Made by a program: the position numbers and the translations under genes. From NCBI GenBank assembly GCA_002842695.1, contig PHDT01000004.1, forward strand, positions 56,410 through 120,409: a stretch of DNA of 64,000 nucleotides. The letters run 5' to 3'. This stretch comes from Bacteroidetes bacterium HGW-Bacteroidetes-10 (GTDB lineage: Bacteria; Bacteroidota; Bacteroidia; Bacteroidales; UBA932). The notes under the pieces were generated by a model. It was not told the DNA's origin and did no database searches. It saw nothing but the letters and a program-made list of their open reading frames with translations. Below are positions 56,826 to 64,000 of the stretch, piece by piece; within the stretch, counting starts at the first letter, position 1; each line of letters opens with the position of its first letter.

Positions 56826-58784
56826 TTATATGGTAAGTCTGTTAAGCTCCTTTGAGAGCATATTCCTTACACTCATTAGTGTCTGAAGCTGATTCATAAG
56901 CTCAGACTGCCTCTCGTAATTGTCAGACGGGGTCTTTACCAGTTCATCGCGAAGCTCCTGATAGGCTATGGATGTGATCTTTGCCTTATAGACCATAATT
57001 GCTTTGGGAACTACAAGTGAAAGGACCTTCTCCTCCGGTATCAGAGCGGCCAGAAACTGTTTTATGTTTAGACTGTGCTCCTGAATAAGGATGGATGTAA
57101 CAAGGTCAACAATGCCCGGGTCTGTGTGGTTTGTAAAGTGTCTCTGGATTTCATCCTGATTAAGTTCCCTGACTTTATAATACTCTTCAAAGAGATTTTT
57201 GTAAAGCAGGTTCTGAAATTCAAGCTCGTCGTTCTGCAGTTCTGCCAGAATAAATTGGGAAACTGTAATTGTACTCTGAATCTCTTCGTCCTTTCCGTAC
57301 AGAGGAAGCTCCCCGAATTTCAGAAGATAGTAAAGCAGCTCTTTTTCAGCTGGTTCACAATAGATATTTTTTACAAACTGAGGTAACTGATCTCCTGTGT
57401 CCAGATCTGGAATCTGAACAGGATTAACAGGCTCTCTGAAATCATCGGCCCTGCCGCCTGAGGCATAGGGATGCCTTACTTTTCTGAGTTTATTAACCTC
57501 TCTTGCCAGCAGGTTCTGCTCAAAGCGCAGTTTAATACTGCACTCTTCAATGTACACAGCACGTGTTATGGCATCAGGAATAACAGCAATGCTTGTTACA
57601 ACCTCATTAATAAGCTGACGGCGTTTTATAGGATCTTTATCTGCATCAGCAGATAGCAGTTCGATTTTAAATTCAATAAAATCCCTCTCAGATTTTTCCA
57701 GATAATCCTTCAGCTGAGCAGGAGTGTTTTTTCTTGCATAAGAATCCGGGTCCTCTCCGTCCGGGAACAGGACTACCTTTACCTGAAGGCCCTCCTCCAG
57801 AAGCATGTCAATTCCCCTCAGAGAAGCCTTGATTCCCGCTGCATCACTATCGTACAGTATAGTTACCTGAGGTGCAAATCTCCTGATAAGTCTTACCTGT
57901 TCAGAGGTGAGAGATGTTCCGCTGGAAGCGACCACATTGTCCACTCCGGACTGAACAAGGGAGATAACATCTGTATATCCCTCAACAAGGTAGCACTTCT
58001 GCAATCTTGCAATTGAACTTTTGGCAAAGAAAATTCCGTAAAGAGAACGGCTTTTGCTGTAGATGTCGCTTTCCGGAGAGTTGATGTATTTTGCTACACT
58101 CTTGTCTGTTCTCAGGGTTCTTCCTCCAAAGGCTATAACCCTCCCTGTAAGAGAGTGAATTGGGAACATTACCCTGTCATAAAACCTGTCTGCAAGTTCA
58201 CCTGTGTTCTCTCGCTCAATTCCCAGTCCCGATGCGACAATAAACTCTTTCTTAAATCCGGCCCTTAATGCTGCTGCAGACATACTGCCATCTCTACCTT
58301 CCGGAGACCAGCCAAGCTGAAACTTCTTTATTGTCTCTTCAGAAAAGCCCCGCTCCTTGAAATAGCTTAGCCCCACAGCTCTTCCCTTTTGGGAAGTCCA
58401 CAGAGCGTTGGTGTAGAAGTCACGGGCAAATTCAGAGACAACAAGAAGACTTTCGCTGCGCAGCCTCTGCTGAACCTCAGCCTCGCTCTCCTCTCTGTCC
58501 TCTACCTCAATGCCGAATTTTCTTCCAAGAAACCTTAATGCCTCTACATAGCTCAAATGCTCATGCTCCATGATAAAGTTCACGGAGTTACCCGCCTTGC
58601 CGCAGCCAAAGCATTTGTAAATGCCTTTAGATGGTGAGACAGAAAATGAGGGAGTCTTTTCGTTATGAAAAGGGCAGCAAGCTGTGTAGTTTGCTCCCCT
58701 TCTCCTCAACGAAACGAAATCACTTATAACGTCGACAATTTGAGCGCTGTCGAGTATTTTCGCTATGGTAGTTTTGCTAATCAT
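56826..58784 (-). CDS. dnaG: DNA primase
   Basis: CPFHNEKTPSFSVSPSKGIYKCFGCGKAGN zinc finger, VEGYTDVISLVQSG TOPRIM, LYDSDAAGIKAS. Confidence 0.97.
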   Translation of the reverse strand: MISKTTIAKILDSAQIVDVISDFVSLRRRGANYTACCPFHNEKTPSFSVSPSKGIYKCFGCGKAGNSVNFIMEHEHLSYVEALRFLGRKFGIEVEDREESEAEVQQRLRSESLLVVSEFARDFYTNALWTSQKGRAVGLSYFKERGFSEETIKKFQLGWSPEGRDGSMSAAALRAGFKKEFIVASGLGIERENTGELADRFYDRVMFPIHSLTGRVIAFGGRTLRTDKSVAKYINSPESDIYSKSRSLYGIFFAKSSIARLQKCYLVEGYTDVISLVQSGVDNVVASSGTSLTSEQVRLIRRFAPQVTILYDSDAAGIKASLRGIDMLLEEGLQVKVVLFPDGEDPDSYARKNTPAQLKDYLEKSERDFIEFKIELLSADADKDPIKRRQLINEVVTSIAVIPDAITRAVYIEECSIKLRFEQNLLAREVNKLRKVRHPYASGGRADDFREPVNPVQIPDLDTGDQLPQFVKNIYCEPAEKELLYYLLKFGELPLYGKDEEIQSTITVSQFILAELQNDELEFQNLLYKNLFEEYYKVRELNQDEIQRHFTNHTDPGIVDLVTSILIQEHSLNIKQFLAALIPEEKVLSLVVPKAIMVYKAKITSIAYQELRDELVKTPSDNYERQSELMNQLQTLMSVRNMLSKELNRLTI

Positions 58785-58792
58785 TCATTTTA

Positions 58793-59782
58793 TCAGAAGC
58801 TCCGGAAGCCTACAGCCCTCTTCACCTCTGTCAAAGTAGCCGAGGCGCTGGCCCTGGCCTTTTCCGTTCCCTCTTTGATTACACTCCTAAGAAATGCATC
58901 ATCTCTTCCAATCTCCTCAATTTTAGCCTTGATAGGAAGTGTGTGCCTGCAGATATCTGCCGCAAGCTGCTTCTTGAGGTCGCCGTATCTGATGGAGCAG
59001 TTGTTGTATGCAGCAGTGAAATGCTGAACAACTTCCGGTTCCGAAACAATCTTAAGGAGTGTGAAGAGATTTTCAACTGCCTCCGGCATCTTGCTGTCAG
59101 GTTCAGTTGGACCTGCATCTGTTACGGCTTTCATAACCTTTTTGTGAATACTCTTTTCGTCATCAAAGAGATAGATTCCGTTACCTTCGCTCTTGCCCAT
59201 TTTGCCGCTGCCGTCCAGTCCGGGAACCTTAACAAGGTCTTTGCCAAAGTTGAAGGCCTGCGGTTCAGGGAATACCTCTGCGTTATACATGTTGTTAAAA
59301 CGTCTTGCGAGGAGTCTTGCGATCTCAAGATGCTGCTCCTGATCCTTACCCACGGGAACTTTGTTGGCTCTGTGAATAAGAATGTCTGCAGCCATGAGAA
59401 CAGGGTAGGTGAGCAGTCCGGCATTTACATTTTCGGGATGCTTTCTTATCTTCTCCTTGAATGAGGCTGTTCTCTCCAGCTCTCCCTTGTATGCTATCAT
59501 ATTCAGAAGGACATAGAGTTCAACAATCTCGGGAACATCACTCTGAACAAAGATTGCAGACTTATGGGGGTCAAGACCGGAAGCAAGATATTCGGTAAGA
59601 ATGGTTTTCACCCCGGAATGAAAATCATCCGGATGAGGATGCGTTGTAAGAGAGTGCAGGTCTGCTATAAAAAAGAAGCAGTTGTACTCATCCTGCATTT
59701 TTATGTAATTCTTCAGAGCACCAAAATAGTTACCAAGGTGCAGGTGACCCGTAGAACGAATCCCGCTTAATACTGTCTCCAT
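58793..59782 (-). CDS. trpS: Tryptophanyl-tRNA synthetase
   Basis: SGIRSTGHLHLGNYFGALKNY, KMGKSEGN. Confidence 0.96.
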   Translation of the reverse strand: METVLSGIRSTGHLHLGNYFGALKNYIKMQDEYNCFFFIADLHSLTTHPHPDDFHSGVKTILTEYLASGLDPHKSAIFVQSDVPEIVELYVLLNMIAYKGELERTASFKEKIRKHPENVNAGLLTYPVLMAADILIHRANKVPVGKDQEQHLEIARLLARRFNNMYNAEVFPEPQAFNFGKDLVKVPGLDGSGKMGKSEGNGIYLFDDEKSIHKKVMKAVTDAGPTEPDSKMPEAVENLFTLLKIVSEPEVVQHFTAAYNNCSIRYGDLKKQLAADICRHTLPIKAKIEEIGRDDAFLRSVIKEGTEKARASASATLTEVKRAVGFRSF

Positions 59783-59807
59783 TTAAAATTCTAAGGTTGT
59801 CTAAAAG

Positions 59808-60842
59808 TTAATCTTTGAGTTCGATGAGCTTAGCACGAATCTTGCCCTCGATTTCGTTCATAAGTTCCGGATTGTCCAGCAGCAGCTGCTTAACAGCCTC
59901 GCGTCCCTGACCAATCTTGGTGTCGCCGTAGCTAAACCATGAACCGCTCTTCTTCACGATTTCGAATTCTACTCCAAGGTCAATCACCTCGCCTATTTTG
60001 GAAATTCCCTCGCCAAAAACAATGTCAAATTCTGCCTTTCTGAATGGCGGAGCCATCTTGTTCTTGACAATTTTTGCTCTCACCCTGTTTCCTGTAGCCT
60101 CTTCTCCATCTTTGAGCTGAGTAATTCTTCTTACATCTACCCTTACAGAAGCGTAGAACTTAAGTGCATTACCACCGGTGGTAGTTTCTGGATTTCCGAA
60201 CATTATACCAATTTTGTCCCGCAACTGGTTGATGAAGATACAGCAAGTGTTTGTCTTGCTTATGTTTGCAGTAAGTTTTCTCAATGCCTGGCTCATAAGT
60301 CTGGCCTGAAGACCCATTTTTGAATCACCCATTTCACCTTCAATCTCGGCCTTTGGCGTAAGGGCTGCAACTGAGTCAATGACTATGATGTCTACTGCTC
60401 CGGAACGGATAAGGGCATCTGTAATCTCAAGAGCCTGCTCGCCGTTGTCCGGTTGTGAAATGAGGAGAGTGTCCACATTTACACCAAGTTTTTTGGCATA
60501 AGTTCTGTCGAATGCATGTTCTGCATCGATAATTGCAGCTATTCCACCCAGCTTCTGTGCCTCTGCAACTGCATGAATTGCAAGAGTTGTCTTACCGCTG
60601 GATTCAGGTCCGTAAATTTCAATAACACGACCTCTCGGATAACCACCTATTCCCAGCGCATGGTCAAGTGCAATTGAACCGGATGCAATTGTTGAAACTT
60701 CCCATTTTGGCTGCTCTCCCATCTTCATAACGGTACCTTTACCGTAATCCTTCTCAATCTTGTCCAAAGTTGCCTGTAAAGCCTTTAGCTTCTCAGGAGA
60801 AATCTCTGAACCCATCTTTACTTCTTCTCTCTCTTTCGCCAT
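59808..60842 (-). CDS. recA: Recombinase RecA
   Basis: [54 protein letters not shown]. Confidence 0.98.
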   Translation of the reverse strand: MAKEREEVKMGSEISPEKLKALQATLDKIEKDYGKGTVMKMGEQPKWEVSTIASGSIALDHALGIGGYPRGRVIEIYGPESSGKTTLAIHAVAEAQKLGGIAAIIDAEHAFDRTYAKKLGVNVDTLLISQPDNGEQALEITDALIRSGAVDIIVIDSVAALTPKAEIEGEMGDSKMGLQARLMSQALRKLTANISKTNTCCIFINQLRDKIGIMFGNPETTTGGNALKFYASVRVDVRRITQLKDGEEATGNRVRAKIVKNKMAPPFRKAEFDIVFGEGISKIGEVIDLGVEFEIVKKSGSWFSYGDTKIGQGREAVKQLLLDNPELMNEIEGKIRAKLIELKD

Positions 60843-60866
60843 AATGATAATAGTTTTAAATTCTCA

Positions 60867-60874
60867 CAAAAGTA
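60867..60874 (-). promoter_or_regulatory. -7 element TACTTTTG for recA
   Basis: caaaagta on + strand, 24 nt upstream of ATG. Confidence 0.4.
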
Positions 60875-60896
60875 ACAAATGATTTTCAATTTTACC

Positions 60897-60904
60897 TAAA
60901 TTTG
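60897..60904 (+). promoter_or_regulatory. -7 element TAAATTTG directly upstream of rlmN start codon
   Basis: Only 4 nt separate the element from ATG 60909. Confidence 0.5.
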
Positions 60905-60908
60905 CCGA

Positions 60909-61922
60909 ATGAAAAAATGGTTGTTGGGAATGACTCCGGCTGAGCTCGGAGAGGTGGCAAAAAGCCTGGCCATGCCCGCCTTTACAGGTAAGCAGATGGC
61001 CGAATGGATTTATAAGAAAAAGGTAAAGGATATCGAAGGGATGACAAACATCTCGAAGATATTTCGTACCGTTCTGGCAGAGGAATATCAAATAGGCGGA
61101 TTTCCTCCTGAAGAGAATCAGCTCTCGGCAGACGGAACAAGAAAATATCTGTTTCCAACCCTTAACGGAAACACTATAGAAAGCGTATTGATTCCGGACG
61201 AAGACCGCTCTACACTTTGTGTCTCTTCTCAGTCTGGTTGTAAAATGGGATGCAGGTTCTGCATGACCGGCCGCCTGGGATTCAGGGGGCATCTTACTGC
61301 CGGAGAGATAATCTCACAGTTCATGAATATTGAGGAGACCAACGAGCTTACAAATGCTGTCTTCATGGGGATGGGAGAACCGCTGGACAATATTACGGAA
61401 GTAATGAAATCAATTGAGATTCTTACTGCAGAATGGGGATTCGGATGGAGCCCAAAAAGAATAACAGTCTCTACAATTGGGGTTATTCACAATCTCAGGG
61501 AGTTCCTTGAGAAGTCAAAATGCCACCTTGCAGTATCACTTCATAATCCCTTTGATGAGGAGCGTGTGGAGCTGATGCCAATGCAGAAGGCATGGCCAAT
61601 TGCCGAGACAATGTCTGTAATAAGGGAGTATGATTTTACCGGGCAGAGAAGGGTCAGTTTTGAATACATCATGTTCGACGGATGGAACGACTCAAAGAGG
61701 CATGCAGATGGAATAATCAGAATGCTGAAAGGACTGGAATGCAGGGTTAATCTTATAAGATTTCACGAAATTCCGGATTTTCCGTTAAGAACTACACCTC
61801 TTGGAAAAATTGAACTCTTCAGAGACCGGCTTGGAAAAGCAGGTGTTATCACAACAATCAGAGCGTCCCGCGGAGAAGATATTCTTGCGGCGTGCGGAAT
61901 GCTTAGCGGGAGCAAAAAATAA
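60909..61922 (+). CDS. rlmN: 23S rRNA (adenine-C2)-methyltransferase RlmN
   Basis: SGCKMGCRFCMTGRLGFRGHLTAGEI radical SAM CxxxCxxC, AVFMGMGEPLDN. Confidence 0.95.
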   Translation: MKKWLLGMTPAELGEVAKSLAMPAFTGKQMAEWIYKKKVKDIEGMTNISKIFRTVLAEEYQIGGFPPEENQLSADGTRKYLFPTLNGNTIESVLIPDEDRSTLCVSSQSGCKMGCRFCMTGRLGFRGHLTAGEIISQFMNIEETNELTNAVFMGMGEPLDNITEVMKSIEILTAEWGFGWSPKRITVSTIGVIHNLREFLEKSKCHLAVSLHNPFDEERVELMPMQKAWPIAETMSVIREYDFTGQRRVSFEYIMFDGWNDSKRHADGIIRMLKGLECRVNLIRFHEIPDFPLRTTPLGKIELFRDRLGKAGVITTIRASRGEDILAACGMLSGSKK

Positions 61923-61934
61923 ATAATTTCAAAC

Positions 61935-64000
61935 GTGGAAAACAAGAAAGATTTCAGAGGGCTTACGGCCTCCCAGGTTGATGAGAGCAGGAGTAAATAT
62001 GGGCGAAATGTCCTTACTCCTCCCAAAAGGGAGCCATTATGGAAACTTTTCCTGGAGAAGTTTAATGACCCAATTATCAGAATCCTGCTGATTGCAGCAT
62101 TCCTGTCGTTTGGAATCTCTTTTATTCACAACGAGTTCATAGAGACTATAGGAATATTCTTTGCAATTTTTCTTGCAACATTTGTTGGCTTCTGGTTCGA
62201 AATGGATGCCAGTAAGAAGTTTGATGTGCTGAATCAGGTAAACGACGAAACACCTGTTAAGGTTATCAGGGACGGTAATATTACCGAGTTGCCAAAAAGT
62301 GAACTTGTTGTAGGGGATATTGTACTACTGGATACAGGCGAAGAGGTTCCTGCAGACGGCGACCTTCTTGAGGCGGTATCACTCTCTGTAAACGAATCTA
62401 CACTTACGGGAGAGCCGGTAATCTCAAAGAGTACCAACCCGGAATCGTTCGACCATGAGGCTACTTATCCCACAAACAGGATAATGAGAGGGACAACAGT
62501 CGTTGAGGGACACTGTACTTACAAGGTAACACAAGTTGGTGATTCTACTGAATTTGGCAAGGTTGCAGAAAAATCAACAGAAGCATCAACGGAGATTACC
62601 CCTCTTAACAGACAACTTGAATCATTGGCCAGATTCATAGGTTTCATAGGACTTATTCTGGCACTTCTGCTTTTCTTAATCCTTTATGTAAAGGATATGT
62701 TTATGGGACCGGCAGAATATACGACGGGTCAGATAGTTCTTCTTTCATCTGTAATTGCCGCACTTCTTACTGCTATAGGAAAAATCTGGATGCCCATTCT
62801 TAAAGGCGGCCTCTCACTGTTTGCCGCGAAAGGCAAGCATGCAGACCAAAAAGACGATTTTCCCGGAGAGACAGAAGATAAAGGAAAAGAGAGAGGATGG
62901 CTCTTCTGGTTTGTATGGGCCCTGATAGTTTTTGCAATTCCGGTTCTGGTTGCAATGATTGCCGGTGTTGAGGTACTTTCAAAGAGTTCACTCATCTCCA
63001 TTGATGTTGCCGGGATGATTCTGAATCACTTCATGGTGGCTGTAACACTTATTGTCGTTGCTGTACCCGAGGGACTGCCAATGTCTGTAACTCTGTCGCT
63101 GGCTATGAGCATGCGCAGAATGCTTAAGACAAACAACCTTGTAAGAAAGATGCACGCTACCGAGACCATGGGTGCCGCAACTGTTATCTGCACAGATAAA
63201 ACCGGTACTCTTACAAGAAACCAGATGACCGTTGCAGAGACACTATTTACAGGAATTGCAGATCAGAAGCCTGGAGATGACGAGCGCTCCAGACTTGTCG
63301 CAGAGAGTATCTCTGTTAACTCCACTGCATTTCTTAACTTCTCGGACGGAGCTAAAATCAAGACACTGGGAAACCCTACCGAGGCCGCTCTTCTTATGTG
63401 GCTGCATGAAAATGGAATTAACTATCTTGATATAAGGGAAAATACGCAGATAATTGATCAGCTTACCTTCTCAACTGAGAGGAAGTTCATGGGAACTGTT
63501 GCTATCTCTCCTTCAACAGGTAAACGAATGCTCTATGTTAAGGGTGCACCTGAAATTGTAGCTGCGAAATGTACAGATGTTCCTGCAGGAACTGAGGAAA
63601 AGCTTCTTGGCTATCAGAACAGGGCTATGAGGACACTGGCCTTTGCATGTTCACAGGTGAGCGACGATGACGAGAGATCTGTTGAGAAAATGGCATCTGG
63701 CGGGCTGACTTTTCTGGGAATTGTTGCAATTTCAGATCCTGTCAGGGATGATGTTCCCGGCGCAGTTGCAAGATGTCTCAGAGCAGGAATTGATGTGAAA
63801 ATTGTTACAGGAGATACTCCGGGAACTGCCAGGGAGATTGGCCGACAGATAGGAATTCTTAAAGATACGGACGGAGAGGAGACAATAATAACCGGAGTGG
63901 AATTCGAAGCTCTTAGCGACAGCGAGGCATATAAAAGAGTTGCTCTTCTGAAGATAATGTGCAGGGCAAGACCAACAGACAAACAGCGTCTGGTTGAGCT
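61935..64000 (+). CDS. Calcium-translocating P-type ATPase, PMCA-like (3' end outside window)
   Basis: GTG-start frame open to window end: VENKKDFRGLTASQVDESRSKYGRNVLTPP, ADGDLLEAVSLSVNESTLTGEP, VVAVPEGLPMSVTLSLAMSMRRM, CTDKTGTLTRNQM; omitted from the ORF track because it runs off the end. Confidence 0.92.
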   Translation, partial: MENKKDFRGLTASQVDESRSKYGRNVLTPPKREPLWKLFLEKFNDPIIRILLIAAFLSFGISFIHNEFIETIGIFFAIFLATFVGFWFEMDASKKFDVLNQVNDETPVKVIRDGNITELPKSELVVGDIVLLDTGEEVPADGDLLEAVSLSVNESTLTGEPVISKSTNPESFDHEATYPTNRIMRGTTVVEGHCTYKVTQVGDSTEFGKVAEKSTEASTEITPLNRQLESLARFIGFIGLILALLLFLILYVKDMFMGPAEYTTGQIVLLSSVIAALLTAIGKIWMPILKGGLSLFAAKGKHADQKDDFPGETEDKGKERGWLFWFVWALIVFAIPVLVAMIAGVEVLSKSSLISIDVAGMILNHFMVAVTLIVVAVPEGLPMSVTLSLAMSMRRMLKTNNLVRKMHATETMGAATVICTDKTGTLTRNQMTVAETLFTGIADQKPGDDERSRLVAESISVNSTAFLNFSDGAKIKTLGNPTEAALLMWLHENGINYLDIRENTQIIDQLTFSTERKFMGTVAISPSTGKRMLYVKGAPEIVAAKCTDVPAGTEEKLLGYQNRAMRTLAFACSQVSDDDERSVEKMASGGLTFLGIVAISDPVRDDVPGAVARCLRAGIDVKIVTGDTPGTAREIGRQIGILKDTDGEETIITGVEFEALSDSEAYKRVALLKIMCRARPTDKQRLVE

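Noticed and set aside
54730-60842. metG-dnaG-trpS-recA cluster as an unusual operon
   Set aside because: Housekeeping genes with individual promoters (for metG and recA); no evidence of special linkage.
128-62437. Many antisense and alternate-frame ORFs of 60-150 aa in the ORF track (e.g. 937-1338 -, 29514-30185 -, 45680-45985 -, 62234-62437 -)
   Set aside because: They lie inside strongly supported genes on the other strand or frame and have compositionally biased sequences without recognisable domains.
1-64000. CRISPR array, IS element, toxin-antitoxin or restriction/defence system
   Set aside because: No regularly spaced repeats, transposase, Cas, nuclease or methylase signatures found in the supplied ORFs; direct repeats are limited to the tRNA-adjacent pair.

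Overview
The window reads as an ordinary chromosomal segment of an anaerobic Bacteroidota (Bacteroidales-like). Indicators are SusC/SusD, FecR/ECF modules, TAnnTTTG -7 elements and HU-CCDC81. No CRISPR array, insertion sequence, prophage or rRNA was recognised; there is one tRNA-Asn(GTT).

From left to right:
- an Rnf operon (rnfB end, C, D, G, E, A);
- a molybdate/tungstate and pterin-cofactor block (ModB/ModC-like, NapH-like polyferredoxin, MOSC-MogA fusion, MoaC, short MoaA);
- an RND efflux operon;
- TonB receptors, a MATE exporter and an orphan SusCD pair;
- two ECF-sigma/FecR modules;
- OsmC/CDF/C1-peptidase genes;
- two tandem HydC-HydB-HydA [FeFe]-hydrogenase operons;
- a sensor kinase;
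- a housekeeping block (metG, dnaG, trpS, recA, rlmN);
- a truncated Ca2+-type P-ATPase.

Most interesting candidates:
1. The tandem hydrogenases, the second with a 1054-aa HydB (NuoF) fused to a GltD/NfnB-like NAD(P)H oxidoreductase, next to a minimal HydB paralog.
2. An ECF/FecR module whose STN-domain partner appears to lack a TonB barrel.
3. A two-part ECF promoter signature TAGGGTA-N14-CGGTWTA, present upstream of the sigma operon and of a DUF2202 gene.
4. -7 elements 4-5 nt upstream of start codons, implying leaderless transcripts, including a symmetric divergent promoter.
5. A 21-bp perfect hairpin and a tRNA-adjacent repeat cluster.

All functions are inferred by eye from motifs; no database search was run.
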